Of a stretch of 64,000 nt of DNA, positions 33,200 through 42,518 are shown piece by piece. Numbering within the stretch: the first letter of the stretch is position 1; each line of letters begins with the position of its first letter. The stretch is from Nocardioides sp. (GTDB taxonomy: Bacteria > Actinomycetota > Actinomycetes > Propionibacteriales > Nocardioidaceae). A program made the position numbers and the translations under genes. The notes below the pieces were generated by a model that had not been told where the DNA came from, did no database searches, and saw nothing but the letters and a program-made list of their open reading frames with translations. The stretch is from assembly GCF_025965415.1 (NCBI RefSeq), contig NZ_JAOPWY010000085.1, positions 22,007 to 86,006 of the forward strand, given 5' to 3'.

Positions 33200-35734
33200 A
33201 TGCCCCTGCCCACCGATCGTGGACGGCTGCGCGTCTACCTCGGCGCGGCCCCCGGTGTGGGCAAGACCTACGCCATGCTCGACGAGGGCCATCGGCGGCT
33301 GGAGCGCGGCACCGACGTCGTCGTCGGCTACGTCGAGACCCACCGGCGGCCGAGGACCGAGGGAGTCGTCGCCGGGCTGGAGGTCGTGCCCCGGCGCAGC
33401 GTCGACTACCGCGGCACGACCCAGGAGGAGATGGACCTCGACGCGGTCCTGGAGCGGGCGCCGGACGTCGTCCTGGTCGACGAGCTCGCCCACACCAACG
33501 TCCCGGGCAGCACCCACGAGAAGCGGTGGCAGGACGTCGAGGCGCTCCGTGACGCCGGCATCGAGGTCATCACCACGGTCAACATCCAGCACCTGGAGTC
33601 GCTGAACGACGTCACCGAGGCGATCACGGCGGTGCGGCAGCGCGAGACCGTGCCCGACCACGTGGTGCGCTCCGCCGACCAGATCGAGCTGGTCGACATG
33701 AGCCCCCAGTCCCTGCGCCGCCGGATGGCCCACGGCAACATCTACACCGCGGACAAGATCGACGCCGCCCTGTCGCGCTACTTCCGCGAGGGCAACCTCA
33801 CCGCGCTGCGCGAGCTGGCCCTGCTCTGGCTCGCCGACCGGGTCGACGAGGGCCTCGAGCGCTACCGCGACCAGCACCAGATCGACGCCACGTGGGCGAC
33901 GCGCGAGCGCATCGTCGTACCCGTCAGCGGTGGTCCGGAGTCCTTCACCCTGATGCGCCGCGCGTCCCGCATCGCGACCCGCCGATCGGGGGGCGAGTGG
34001 CAGGCGTTGTACGTCACCCGGCGCGACGGCCTCACCGGCATCGCCCCCGACACCCTCACCCGGCTCGCCGCCAAGGCCGACGAGCTCGGCGGCACCTTCC
34101 ACACCGTCGTCGGCGACGACCCCGCCGACGCGATCCTGGCCTTCGCGCGCGCCGAGAACGCGACCCAGGTCGTCATCGGCGCCAGCCGGCGCGGCCGGGT
34201 GTCGACGCTCGTGCGGCCCGGGGTGGGCGAGCGTGTCGTCGCGGGCTCGGGCGACATCGACATCCACATCGTCACCCACGACTACGCACGCGGCCGCACG
34301 GCCGGGCGACGTCCGGAGGTGCACAACGTAGGACCGCGCCGCCGCCTCGCCGGCCTCGCCTTCGGGCTGCTGGTCCCCGCGACGCTGAGCCTGCTGCTCT
34401 ACCTCACCCCGGACCTGCACGGCCTGCCCGTGGAGGCGATGTCGCTGATGGTCGTCGTGGTGGCCACGGCGCTGATCGGGGGGCTCGCCCCTGCGGTCGT
34501 CTCCGCCCTCGCGAGCGCCCTGCTGCTCAACTACCTCTTCACCCCGCCGCTCTACACGCTGACGATCGCCGAGCCGGAGAACGTCGTCACCATCGCGATC
34601 TTCGTGACGGTCGGCATCGCCGTGGCGTCGGTCGTCGACAACGCCGCCCGCCGCACGGCCCAGGCCGGTGCCGCGCGGGCCGAGGCCGACGCGCTGACGG
34701 TGCTGGCGCACAGCCTGCTCACGTCCAGCCAGGACCTCGAGGGTCTGCTCTCCTCGGCGTGCCGCCTGCTCAACGCCCACGGCGCGGCCGTGCTCCGGCG
34801 GGAGGAGACGGGGGCTGAGGTGGTGGTCGCGAGCTGCGGCACCGCACCGACCTCGGTGGAGCGGGCCGACATGTCCGCGGTGATCGACGACCGCAGCACG
34901 CTCGTGCTCGCCGGCGGCACGCTGCCGGCCAGCGAGCGCGGCCTGCTCAACGCCTACGCCGCCTACGCCAAGGTGATGGAGGAGCGCCGCCGGGCCACCC
35001 TCGCCGACGTGGAGCGCCTGCGCCTCGCCGAGCTGGACCGGACGCGAACGGCGCTGCTGGCGGCGGTCTCGCACGACCTGCGCAACCCGCTCGCCGCGGT
35101 CAAGGCGGCGGTGGCCAGCCTGCGCAGCACCGAGGTGACGTGGTCCGCGGACGACGAGGCCGAGCTGCTGGAGACGATCGAGGAGTCGACGGACCGGCTC
35201 AGCTCCCTGGTGGCGAACCTGCTCGACATGAGCCGGATCAGCACCGGCTCGCTCAGCGTCCTCCTGAGCGAGGTGGACCTCGCCGACGCCACCCGCGCCA
35301 GCATCGCCCCCCTCGCGTGCGGGGAGCGCATCGAGGTCGACGTCCCGCCCGAGATCCAGGTCTGGGCCGACGCGGGGCTGCTCGACCGGGTGCTGGCCAA
35401 CATCTGCGAGAACGCCCTGAAGTACACCCCCGAGTCCGCGCGGGTCCGGGTGGATGCGACGGTGGTGGCCGACCGCGTGGTCGTGCGGATCGCCGACACC
35501 GGGCCCGGGGTGCGCGACCACGACCAGGCCCGCCTCTTCGCCCCGTTCCAGCGGCTCGGCGACGTGCCCCAGAAGGACGGCGTCGGTCTCGGCCTCGCCG
35601 TGGCCCACGGGTTCACCGAGGCCATGGGGGGCACGATCACCTCGGAGGAGACGCCCGGGGGTGGGCTCACCTTCGTGCTGGAGCTCGCCACCCCACCGGA
35701 CCAGGTCCCCGTGGACCGGGAGGCGGCCCCGTGA
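33200..35734 (+). CDS. kdpD: Osmosensitive K+ channel histidine kinase
   Basis: The 844-residue kinase has the N-terminal KdpD domain with a Walker A motif (GAAPGVGKTYAMLDEG, about 15-30), a universal-stress-protein-like domain, DUF4118 with four transmembrane helices (about 385-500), a GAF-like region, a HisKA domain with the phospho-accepting H625 (AAVSHDLRNPLAAV) and an HATPase domain ending with the G2 box. It senses low K+ or turgor and phosphorylates KdpE. The ATG at 33200 is chosen; an in-frame GTG at 33185 inside kdpC is possible. Confidence 0.95.
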   Translation: MPLPTDRGRLRVYLGAAPGVGKTYAMLDEGHRRLERGTDVVVGYVETHRRPRTEGVVAGLEVVPRRSVDYRGTTQEEMDLDAVLERAPDVVLVDELAHTNVPGSTHEKRWQDVEALRDAGIEVITTVNIQHLESLNDVTEAITAVRQRETVPDHVVRSADQIELVDMSPQSLRRRMAHGNIYTADKIDAALSRYFREGNLTALRELALLWLADRVDEGLERYRDQHQIDATWATRERIVVPVSGGPESFTLMRRASRIATRRSGGEWQALYVTRRDGLTGIAPDTLTRLAAKADELGGTFHTVVGDDPADAILAFARAENATQVVIGASRRGRVSTLVRPGVGERVVAGSGDIDIHIVTHDYARGRTAGRRPEVHNVGPRRRLAGLAFGLLVPATLSLLLYLTPDLHGLPVEAMSLMVVVVATALIGGLAPAVVSALASALLLNYLFTPPLYTLTIAEPENVVTIAIFVTVGIAVASVVDNAARRTAQAGAARAEADALTVLAHSLLTSSQDLEGLLSSACRLLNAHGAAVLRREETGAEVVVASCGTAPTSVERADMSAVIDDRSTLVLAGGTLPASERGLLNAYAAYAKVMEERRRATLADVERLRLAELDRTRTALLAAVSHDLRNPLAAVKAAVASLRSTEVTWSADDEAELLETIEESTDRLSSLVANLLDMSRISTGSLSVLLSEVDLADATRASIAPLACGERIEVDVPPEIQVWADAGLLDRVLANICENALKYTPESARVRVDATVVADRVVVRIADTGPGVRDHDQARLFAPFQRLGDVPQKDGVGLGLAVAHGFTEAMGGTITSEETPGGGLTFVLELATPPDQVPVDREAAP

Positions 35735-36408
35735 CCTTCGTCCTGGTCGTCGACGACGACCCCGCCATGCGACGTACGTTGGCGATCAACCTGCGCGCCC
35801 GCGACTACGAGGTCGAGACCGCCGGCGACGGCCGCTCGGCCCTCCAGATCGTCGACGAGCGGATGCCCGACGTGATCCTGCTCGACCTCGGGCTCCCCGA
35901 CCTCGACGGCGTCGCCGTGCTCACCCGGCTGCGGTCCTTCACCCAGGTGCCCGTCATCGTCGTGTCCGCGCGCACCGAGTCCGACGACAAGGTCGAGGCC
36001 CTGGACCTCGGCGCCGACGACTTCATCACCAAGCCGTTCTCGATCGAGGAGCTGATGGCGCGCGTGCGGGCCACCTCGCGCCGGGTCGGGCGCGAGGAGC
36101 CGGAGCTGGTCGTCGAGGTCGACGGGCTGCGGCTCGACGTCTCCGACTCGCGTGCCACGCGCGACGGCGTGGAGATCCACCTGACGCCGACGGAGTGGCG
36201 GATCGTCGAGGTCCTCGCCCGCCACCGCGGCCGGCTGGTCCGCCAGGGCGAGCTGCTCGGCGCCGTGTGGGGGCCGCAGTACGAGCGGCAGACCAACTAC
36301 CTGCGCGTCCACATGGCCAGCATCCGGCGCAAGCTGGAGGTCGACGCGGCCCGGCCGGTCCTGTTCGTCACCGAGCCGGGGATGGGCTACCGCTTTGCCG
36401 CCGCGTGA
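35731..36408 (+). CDS. kdpE: KDP operon response regulator
   Basis: The 225-residue OmpR-family regulator has a receiver domain with D52 as the phosphorylation site (VILLDLGLPDLDG), a switch Lys in DDFITKPFS, and a C-terminal winged-helix DNA-binding domain (HLTPTEWRIVEVLARH, QTNYLRVHMASIRRKLE). The GTG overlaps the kdpD stop. The paired AAGAC repeats before kdpF are the likely target. It is convergent with the PAP2-DAG kinase gene with only 6 bases between stops. Confidence 0.96.
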   Translation: MTFVLVVDDDPAMRRTLAINLRARDYEVETAGDGRSALQIVDERMPDVILLDLGLPDLDGVAVLTRLRSFTQVPVIVVSARTESDDKVEALDLGADDFITKPFSIEELMARVRATSRRVGREEPELVVEVDGLRLDVSDSRATRDGVEIHLTPTEWRIVEVLARHRGRLVRQGELLGAVWGPQYERQTNYLRVHMASIRRKLEVDAARPVLFVTEPGMGYRFAAA

Positions 36409-36414
36409 GGCGCG

Positions 36415-37989
36415 TCAGCGCGGGACGCGCACCAGCAGCCGGCCGTGGACGCACTCCATCCACAGCTCGCGGCCCAGGCCGATCGAGTCGCCGTCGAGCT
36501 GGCGGGGGGTGTCGGTGGACGCCTTGATCCGCACCCGCACGCCCGTACGCCGGTCGATCAGCTCGTCGACGGTCTGGCTCTTGGCCAGCACCCGCACGGC
36601 CAGCGGGATCCAGGAGAGGAACTTCTTGGGGTGCAGGATCACCACGTCGAGCACGCCGTCGTCGATCGCCGCGTCGGGAAGGAGCGGCATGCCGGCCTGC
36701 AGGAAGCCCACGTTGCCCACGAGGACCGTGCGCGCCCGGTGGACGGTCGGCTCCTCGTCGTCGATCTGGATCTCGATCCTGATCGCGGGGAACATCAGCG
36801 ACTTCAGGCCGGAGATGACGTAGGCGACCCAGCCGATCTTCTTCTTGATGTCCTCGTTGACGCCCTCCATGATCGCGGCGTCGAAGCCCATGCCGGCCAT
36901 CACCATGAAGTGGGTGTCCTCGATGCCGTCGCCGCCGACGTTGACGAGGTCGATCGCCCGGTCCTGGCCGTTGAGGGCGACGTCGATCGCGGAGCGGAGG
37001 TAGAGCGGGATGTCGAGGTTGCGGGCCAGCAGGTTGCCGGTGCCGGCCGGGATGATCCCAACCGGGATTCCGGTGCCCGCGAGCTCGGCGCACACCTCGC
37101 GGACGGTGCCGTCGCCGCCGCAGACCATCACCAGGTCGGCGCCCGAGACCGCGGCCCGCTCGGCCATGCCGGTGCCGGGGTCCTCGATCGTCGTGTACTG
37201 CCAGGTCGGCTCGGACCAGCCGGACTCCCTCGCCATCTCGCCGACGGTCGCGCGGAACGCGCCGACGTCCTCGACCTTGATCGGGTTGAGGATCACGGCG
37301 AGGCGGCGCTCGGAGGCGTAGACCTCCGGGAGCGGCTCGGACCTCGCCGCGGTGGAGCGCGGGAGGGGGTCGATGAACGCCAGCGCGAGGAAGAAGATGG
37401 CGACGGCGAGGAGCGACCCGGCGATGACGTCGGTGGGGTAGTGGCGACCGAGCAGCACCCGGTCGGCGCACACGACCAGCCAGAAGCCGAGCGCGAGGGT
37501 GATGCCGAGGCGGCGCAGGCTCGCGCGGCGTACGAAGAGCACGAGCAGCAGGACCAGGATCGCCGCGTAGGCGGCCGTCGACGAGGCGTGCCCGGACGGG
37601 AAGCTGTAGGAGCTGAGCAGCCCGAGCTTGTCCTGCCAGTCCGGACGGTCGCGGCCCAGCCAGACCTTGAGGCCGGAGGTCGCCAGGGACGTCGCGATCA
37701 TCACGACTGCGGCCAGCAGCGCGGCCCAGCGCTGCCGACGTACGACGAGGAGGACCACGAGGACGATGGTCAGGATCGTCATCCCGAGCGTGCCGAAGGC
37801 CACCTCGATCAGCCGCAGCGCGTGCATCACCCACGCGGAGTCGTTGGCCCAGTCCTCGAGCTGTCGACCCTCGGTGTCGAACGCGTCGAGGGGCGCCCGG
37901 TCGCGGGTGACGAGGAAGGCCAGGACGCTGAAGAGCGCGCCGCTGAGGAGCACCCAGGCCAGGCTGCGGTTGCGGGAGGCGGGAGTCAC
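36415..37989 (-). CDS. PAP2 phosphatase fused to diacylglycerol kinase-like domain
   Basis: The 524-residue protein joins two lipid enzymes. The N-terminal half is a membrane PAP2 phosphatase with about six helices and all three motifs: [21 protein letters not shown] and [13 protein letters not shown]. The C-terminal half is a lipid kinase of the DAGK/YegS type with [11 protein letters not shown] and [13 protein letters not shown]. Opposing phosphatase and kinase activities on phosphatidate/diacylglycerol or undecaprenyl-type lipids are implied. The GTG at 37989 is chosen; longer frames upstream run antisense to serS. Such fusions are known in actinobacteria. Confidence 0.9.
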   Translation of the reverse strand: MTPASRNRSLAWVLLSGALFSVLAFLVTRDRAPLDAFDTEGRQLEDWANDSAWVMHALRLIEVAFGTLGMTILTIVLVVLLVVRRQRWAALLAAVVMIATSLATSGLKVWLGRDRPDWQDKLGLLSSYSFPSGHASSTAAYAAILVLLLVLFVRRASLRRLGITLALGFWLVVCADRVLLGRHYPTDVIAGSLLAVAIFFLALAFIDPLPRSTAARSEPLPEVYASERRLAVILNPIKVEDVGAFRATVGEMARESGWSEPTWQYTTIEDPGTGMAERAAVSGADLVMVCGGDGTVREVCAELAGTGIPVGIIPAGTGNLLARNLDIPLYLRSAIDVALNGQDRAIDLVNVGGDGIEDTHFMVMAGMGFDAAIMEGVNEDIKKKIGWVAYVISGLKSLMFPAIRIEIQIDDEEPTVHRARTVLVGNVGFLQAGMPLLPDAAIDDGVLDVVILHPKKFLSWIPLAVRVLAKSQTVDELIDRRTGVRVRIKASTDTPRQLDGDSIGLGRELWMECVHGRLLVRVPR

Positions 37990-38036
37990 CCGCGAAGTAT
38001 GCCCAAACCGGTTCGGATTCCCGTGGTCGCGGCGGC

Positions 38037-38042
38037 TAGCCT
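38037..38042 (+). promoter_or_regulatory. -10 element before the serS leader ORF
   Basis: TAGCCT lies six bases before the ATG at 38049. This would start a leaderless message whose first codon opens a 19-codon ORF ahead of serS. Confidence 0.45.
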
Positions 38043-38048
38043 TCCCCC

Positions 38049-38108
38049 ATGACGCGACCCCACGACGAGCCTCGCTGCGCTCCCCTCGCCGCAGGGACCC
38101 CGGAGTGA
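38049..38108 (+). CDS. Putative 19-residue upstream ORF of serS
   Basis: The short frame starts at ATG 38049 and its TGA (38106-38108) overlaps the serS GTG (38105) as GTGA. The peptide ([19 protein letters not shown]) has no serine, so classic attenuation by seryl-tRNA is unlikely. The overlap would let ribosomes reinitiate at serS, which lacks a clear ribosome site. It may equally be a chance frame. Confidence 0.35.
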   Translation: MTRPHDEPRCAPLAAGTPE

Positions 38109-39370
38109 TCGACCCCCGGCTCCTCCGTGACGACCCCGACCGCGTGCGCGCCGCCCAGGCCAAGCGCGGCCTGTCCGCCGACGTGGTGGACCGGGCGCTG
38201 GAGGCCGACTCCGCTCGGCGCCAGGCGATCGCCGACTTCGAGACCAAGCGGGCCGAGCAGAAGGCCAGCGGTGCCCTCGTCGCGCGGGCGCAGGGCGAGG
38301 AGAAGCAGGCGCTGCTCGCCCAGGTCAAGGAGCTGGCCGCCGGCGTGAAGGCCGCCGAGGCCGCCCGCAACGAGGCCGAGGCCGCGTGGGACGACGCCAT
38401 CAAGGCCATCCCCAACCCGGCCGCCGACGAGGCCCCGGCCGGCGGTGAGGACGACTTCGTCGTGCTCGAGCACGTCGGCACCCCCCGCGAGTTCGACTTC
38501 GAGCCGCGCGACCACATCGAGCTCGGCAAGATGCTCGGCGCGATCGACCTCGAGCGCGGCGCCAAGGTCAGCGGCTCGCGGTTCTACTTCCTCACCGGCA
38601 TCGGCGCGCAGCTCGAGCTCGCGCTCGTCAACATGGCGATGGACCAGGCGCGCAACGCCGGCTTCACGCAGGTGATCGCGCCGTCGCTGGTCAAGCCCCG
38701 CGCGATGGAGGGCACCGGCTTCCTCGGCCAGGCCGCCGACGACGTCTACCGCATCGAGGGCGAGGACCTCTACCTCGTCGGCACCAGCGAGGTCGCCATG
38801 GCGGCCTTCCACAGCGACGAGATCCTCGACGGCGGCGCGCTGCCCTTGCGCTACGCCGCCTTCAGCCCGTGCTTCCGCAAGGAGGCCGGCTCGCACGGCA
38901 AGGACACCAAGGGCATCATCCGGGTCCACTGGTTCGACAAGGTCGAGATGTTCGTCTACACGACCGTCGAGGAGTCGTACGCCGAGCACCAGAGGCTGCT
39001 GGAGTGGGAGAAGGAGTTCCTCGACAAGCTCGAGGTCGCCTACCGCGTGATCGACGTGGCGGCCGGCGACCTCGGCCTGAGCGCGCAGCGCAAGTTCGAC
39101 TGCGAGGTGTGGATCCCGACGCAGGGCAAGTTCCGCGAGCTCACCTCGACGTCCAACTGCACCGACTTCCAGTCGCGCCGCCTCGACATCCGCACCCGCG
39201 AGGACGGCCAGACCGTCCCGGTGGCCACCCTCAACGGCACGCTCACCGCGATCACCCGCACGATCGTCGCGATCCTCGAGACCCACCAGAACGAGGACGG
39301 CTCGGTCACCGTGCCGCAGGCGCTCCGCCCCTACCTCGGCGGCCTGGAAGTGCTGAAGACCGTTGTCTGA
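38105..39370 (+). CDS. serS: Seryl-tRNA synthetase
   Basis: The 421-residue class II synthetase has the N-terminal coiled-coil arm (about 30-100) and catalytic core motifs: [50 protein letters not shown] (motif 2) and [18 protein letters not shown] (motif 3). It charges tRNA-Ser; one such tRNA (CGA) is in this window. The GTG at 38105 fits the conserved start [14 protein letters not shown]. The next gene overlaps its stop. Confidence 0.96.
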   Translation: MIDPRLLRDDPDRVRAAQAKRGLSADVVDRALEADSARRQAIADFETKRAEQKASGALVARAQGEEKQALLAQVKELAAGVKAAEAARNEAEAAWDDAIKAIPNPAADEAPAGGEDDFVVLEHVGTPREFDFEPRDHIELGKMLGAIDLERGAKVSGSRFYFLTGIGAQLELALVNMAMDQARNAGFTQVIAPSLVKPRAMEGTGFLGQAADDVYRIEGEDLYLVGTSEVAMAAFHSDEILDGGALPLRYAAFSPCFRKEAGSHGKDTKGIIRVHWFDKVEMFVYTTVEESYAEHQRLLEWEKEFLDKLEVAYRVIDVAAGDLGLSAQRKFDCEVWIPTQGKFRELTSTSNCTDFQSRRLDIRTREDGQTVPVATLNGTLTAITRTIVAILETHQNEDGSVTVPQALRPYLGGLEVLKTVV

Positions 39371-40199
39371 CTGGACGCCCCGGCTCGTCGCGCTCGACAT
39401 CGACGGCACCCTGCTCAAGTGGGTCGAGGGCCAGACCGAGGACTACGAGACGATCACCGAGCCGGTGCTGGACGCGGTCCACCGTGCTCTCGACGCCGGC
39501 GCCCACATCGTCCTCTCCAGCGGACGGTCGCCGCACGGCATGACCCGCATCGCCGACCTGCTGAAGATCCCGCGCGAGGAGGCCGACCGCCTGTGGGTGG
39601 TGGCGTCCAACGGTGCCGTGGTCTTCCGCTACCCGCCGATGGAGGTCGTCCACGAGGAGACCTTCGACGCAGCGCCGGCCGTCGCCGCCGTGCTGGAGCA
39701 CCACCCCCGCGCGCTCGTCGCCGTCGAGGAGCGCGGTGTCGGCGGCTACCGCGTCAACCGGGTCTTCCCCGCGGGCGAGATCTCCGGTGAGCAGATCATC
39801 ACCGACGTCGCCGACATCGTGGGCGAGCCCGTGAGCCGCGTCATCATCCGCGACCCCGACGCCACCGCCGACGACTTCATCGAGCTCGCCGCCAGGCTGG
39901 GCCTGCACGGCACCGACTACGTCGTCGGCTGGACGGCGTGGATGGACCTGTCCCCGGTCGGCGTCTCGAAGGCCTCCGGGCTGCAGCACGTGTGCGACCG
40001 GCTCGGCCTCAGCGCCGCCGACGTGCTCGCGATCGGCGACGGTCGCAACGACATCGAGATGCTGCGCTGGGCCGGTCGCGGGGTCGCGATGGGTCAGGCC
40101 GTCGACGAGGTGAAGGCGGTCGCCGACGACGTGACCGCCTCCGTCCACGACGAGGGCGCGGCCGTCGAGATGTCGCGTTGGTTCCCCGTCGATGGGTGA
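39363..40199 (+). CDS. HAD family hydrolase (Cof type)
   Basis: The 278-residue protein has the HAD motif [12 protein letters not shown], motif II LSSGRS and motif [16 protein letters not shown], with a Cof-type C2 cap. It probably dephosphorylates a small metabolite such as a sugar phosphate or cofactor. The start is a TTG at 39363 overlapping the serS stop; no ATG or GTG precedes motif I. It forms an overlapping chain serS-HAD-HAD. Confidence 0.85.
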   Translation: MSDWTPRLVALDIDGTLLKWVEGQTEDYETITEPVLDAVHRALDAGAHIVLSSGRSPHGMTRIADLLKIPREEADRLWVVASNGAVVFRYPPMEVVHEETFDAAPAVAAVLEHHPRALVAVEERGVGGYRVNRVFPAGEISGEQIITDVADIVGEPVSRVIIRDPDATADDFIELAARLGLHGTDYVVGWTAWMDLSPVGVSKASGLQHVCDRLGLSAADVLAIGDGRNDIEMLRWAGRGVAMGQAVDEVKAVADDVTASVHDEGAAVEMSRWFPVDG

Positions 40200-41019
40200 G
40201 GTGCGAGCGCAGCGAGCCTCGGACCTCCCTCGTCTGGTCGCCACCGACCTCGACGGGACCCTGCTCCACTCCGACGGCACCGTCACCGCCCGCACCCGCG
40301 CGGTCCTGGCCGAGCTCGATGCGCGCGGTGTGCCCGTCGTCTTCACCACGGGCCGTCCGATCCGCTGGATGGAGGAGCTCTGGGAGGACGTCGGCGGCCA
40401 CGGGCTGGCGATCTGCAGCAACGGCGCCCTCGTGTACGACGTCGCGCGCCGGGAGGTGCGCGACTTCCGCGCGGTGCCGCGCGAGGTGGGCATCTCGATC
40501 GCCGAGCAGCTGCGCGAGTCCGTCCCGGGCACGACGTTCGCGATCGAGCACACCGCCGGGTGGGCGAGCGAGACCGACTTCCCCCGCCACCCCGACGACC
40601 GGGCCGAGCGCCTGAGCGGCGACCTCGTCGACATCTTCCGCGACGACGTCGTGAAGGTCCTCGCCGTCCACCGCGAGCTGGAGCCCGAGGAGTTCTGGCG
40701 ACAGGTCGAGGCGGTGGTCGGCGACCAGGTCGTGACCACCTGGTCGTCCTCCTTCGCACTGGTCGAGATCAGCGCCGCTGGGGTCACCAAGGCCACCCGG
40801 CTGGCGTCCCTCGCCGAGGAGATGGGCGTCGTCGCGGCCGAGGTGCTGGCCTTCGGCGACATGCCCAACGACCTCCCGATGCTCGAGTGGGCCGGCACGT
40901 CCTACGCGATGGCCAACGCCCACCCGTCGGTGCAGGACCTGGCCGACCACCTCGCGCCGAGCAACGACGACGACGGGGTGGCCGTGGTGCTCAGCGACCT
41001 CTTCGGCCTCGCTCGCTAG
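40192..41019 (+). CDS. HAD family hydrolase (Cof type)
   Basis: The 275-residue protein is a second Cof-type phosphatase with LVATDLDGTLLHSDG, FTTGRP and FGDMPNDLPMLEWAG. It is a divergent relative of its neighbour. The first ~12 residues ([12 protein letters not shown]) come from a 30-base hairpin element spanning the start. The ATG at 40192 overlaps the previous stop. Substrate is unknown. Confidence 0.85.
   Translation: MGEVRAQRASDLPRLVATDLDGTLLHSDGTVTARTRAVLAELDARGVPVVFTTGRPIRWMEELWEDVGGHGLAICSNGALVYDVARREVRDFRAVPREVGISIAEQLRESVPGTTFAIEHTAGWASETDFPRHPDDRAERLSGDLVDIFRDDVVKVLAVHRELEPEEFWRQVEAVVGDQVVTTWSSSFALVEISAAGVTKATRLASLAEEMGVVAAEVLAFGDMPNDLPMLEWAGTSYAMANAHPSVQDLADHLAPSNDDDGVAVVLSDLFGLAR
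40198..40227. repeat. 30-base hairpin repeat translated into the HAD N-terminus
   Basis: GAGGT (40198) and ACCTC (40227) bracket GCGAGCGCAGCGAGCCTCGG. A related core, GAGCCTCGCTGCGCTC in opposite orientation, occurs in the serS leader (38066-38081). This pattern looks like a dispersed intergenic repeat; here it lies inside a reading frame. Confidence 0.45.
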
Positions 41020-41022
41020 GCT
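41017..41022 (+). promoter_or_regulatory. -10 element for the TIMP-like gene
   Basis: TAGGCT overlaps the stop of the upstream HAD gene and ends seven bases before the ATG at 41030. Confidence 0.45.
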
Positions 41023-41029
41023 CATCGCC

Positions 41030-41602
41030 ATGTTCCGTGCCGTCCGCATCGCCGCCGCGATGCTGCTCGCGTGCCTGGGCCTGCTCCTCACGACCACGGC
41101 CCCGGCCTCCGCCGCCTGCACCTGCAAGCAGGGCGAGCTCGGCCAGCAGGTCAAACGGGCCGACGTGGTCTTCATCGGCACGATCGACCAGGTCGAGACC
41201 CAGGGCGACGACCACACCTACGACATCACCGCCTCCCGCGCCTACCGGGGCAGCCCCGAGCGCTCGACGCAGGTCGTGTCCGTCGGCGGCCGCAACGCCT
41301 GCGGCCTGGGTGCGCTCGAGGTCGGCGCGACCTACGTCTTCCTCGCCACCGGCAACGAGGCGCCGTACGCCGCCGACAGCTGCGGTGGCACGAGCGTCGC
41401 CAACCCGGCCAAGGTGGACAAGATCGAGAAGCTGCTCGGCGAGGGCACCTCGGTCGAGCCGCCTCCGCCGCCGACGGCGGTGCTGACCAAGGTCGAGGAC
41501 TCCGCTCCGCCCCGCTTCGCCCGCGCGGCCGCACCCGGGGCCGCCGCGGTGCTGCTCGGCCTCCTGGGCCTCGTCGTCGTACGACGGCTCGCGCGCCGCT
41601 GA
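41030..41602 (+). CDS. Secreted TIMP/NTR-like protein with C-terminal membrane anchor
   Basis: The 190-residue protein has a signal peptide ending PASA and a mature N-terminus ACTC (C30, C32). The opening CxC, a hydrophobic ADVVFIGTID strand and later cysteines (NACG, SCGG) resemble the OB-fold of tissue inhibitors of metalloproteinases and NTR domains. A Pro-rich linker and a C-terminal helix (VLLGLLGLVVV) ending in Arg residues anchor it to the membrane. In TIMPs the free CxC N-terminus binds a catalytic zinc; whether this holds here is unknown. Confidence 0.7.
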   Translation: MFRAVRIAAAMLLACLGLLLTTTAPASAACTCKQGELGQQVKRADVVFIGTIDQVETQGDDHTYDITASRAYRGSPERSTQVVSVGGRNACGLGALEVGATYVFLATGNEAPYAADSCGGTSVANPAKVDKIEKLLGEGTSVEPPPPPTAVLTKVEDSAPPRFARAAAPGAAAVLLGLLGLVVVRRLARR

Positions 41603-41618
41603 ACCTCCGGCCTCCCCA

Positions 41619-41679
41619 ATAGTCCGCATCAGTTGGCTCCCCGTAGCCGTTCCGGGAGGAGTCAATTGATGCGGACTAT
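41619..41679 (+). terminator. Long hairpin after the TIMP-like gene
   Basis: A 22-bp stem (41619-41640 with 41658-41679) has two positions that are G-U wobbles only in plus-strand RNA, which argues it functions on that strand. The loop is 17 bases. It separates the convergent TIMP-like and bpa genes. Confidence 0.7.
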
Positions 41680-41693
41680 CGAGGGGGCGGGGG

Positions 41694-42326
41694 TCAGAGG
41701 TACATGCCGCCCGACGAGCCGCCGGGCTCGCGCGCGTCCTCGGTCGGCATGTTGGGCATGCCCATCGGCTGGTGGGACTCGTGCCCGCCGCTGCCCGCCG
41801 GGAGGGCGCGGCGCATCTGCTCGAGCTGCGCGCGCGAGGCCATCTGCTGGGCGTAGATCGCGGTCTGGATGCCGTGGAAGAGGCCCTCGAGCCACCCGAC
41901 CAGCTGGGCCTGTGCGATCCGCAGCTCGCCCTCGGACGGGGTGCCGTCCTCGGTGAAGGGCAGCGAGAGCCGCTCGAGCTCCTCGACCAGCTCGGGCGCC
42001 AGGCCCGACTCGAGCTCCTTGATGGAGGCCGCGTGGATCTCCTTGAGCCGCTGGCGGCTGGCCTCGTCGAGCGGGGCCGCCTTCACCTCCTCGAGGAGCT
42101 GGCGGATCATGGTGCCGATCCGCATCACCTTCGCCGGCTGCTCGACCAGCTCGGTGATGTGGCGCTCACCCTCGCCCTCGCCCTCACCGTCCCCCTCCGC
42201 ACCGGCCGGCTGGGTCATGGCGGGGAGCGCACTCGCCGGGATGGTGCCGATGGGCTGGCCGTCGGGTCCGACCACGACCACCTGGTCCTCGGACTCGGGC
42301 GTGCTGGGCTGCTGCTGGTCGGTCAT
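41694..42326 (-). CDS. bpa: Bacterial proteasome activator
   Basis: The 210-residue protein matches Bpa (PafE): a helical core with VEQPAKVMRIGTMIRQLLEE, APLDEASRQRLKEIHAASI and AQLVGWLEGLFHGIQTAIYA. The C-terminus ends GGMYL, an HbYX-type tail with the penultimate Tyr that docks into the 20S proteasome. It forms a ring that opens the gate without ATP. The flexible N-terminus is acidic (Glu/Gly repeats). Presence implies a Pup-proteasome genome. The ATG is six bases from TAGGGT. Confidence 0.92.
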   Translation of the reverse strand: MTDQQQPSTPESEDQVVVVGPDGQPIGTIPASALPAMTQPAGAEGDGEGEGEGERHITELVEQPAKVMRIGTMIRQLLEEVKAAPLDEASRQRLKEIHAASIKELESGLAPELVEELERLSLPFTEDGTPSEGELRIAQAQLVGWLEGLFHGIQTAIYAQQMASRAQLEQMRRALPAGSGGHESHQPMGMPNMPTEDAREPGGSSGGMYL

Positions 42327-42332
42327 ACGTCC

Positions 42333-42338
42333 ACCCTA
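42333..42338 (-). promoter_or_regulatory. -10 element for bpa
   Basis: TAGGGT on the minus strand ends six bases before the bpa ATG, so bpa likely has its own leaderless promoter rather than depending on the oxidoreductase upstream. Confidence 0.5.
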
Positions 42339-42369
42339 GTTGGCGTCCCGAAGCACCCGGACCCCCTCC

Positions 42370-42518
42370 GGGCGGTGGCCGAGCCACATGCGAGGCGTCC
42401 GGACGGTGGCTGGACCACCGCCCTGCGGGAGTGTCGTACGCCGACGCGCCGGACGGCGGTGCCCCAGCCACCGTCGGCGCCCCAGGAAGGTGGCTGGACC
42501 CCGCTCGAAAGCGGAGTC
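42370..42518 (-). repeat. Array of GC-rich hairpins between the oxidoreductase and bpa genes
   Basis: A 149-base gap segment holds several small hairpins. GACCCCGCT/AGCGGAGTC (42497-42505, 42510-42518) encloses CGAA, a UUCG tetraloop on the minus strand, and overlaps the oxidoreductase stop, so it is a likely terminator. GGTGGCTGGACC occurs twice (42405-42416, 42489-42500), and CCAGCCACC (42464-42472) can pair with either copy. Further short stems lie at 42370-42390 and 42446-42480. Confidence 0.55.

Noticed and set aside
38049..38108. Serine attenuator or T-box before serS
   Set aside because: The short ORF has no serine codon and no T-box sequence or terminator pair is visible.
36415..38565. 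Extended start of the PAP2-DAG kinase gene
   Set aside because: The extra N-terminus runs antisense through serS and has no homologous pattern; GTG 37989 gives the normal PAP2 start.
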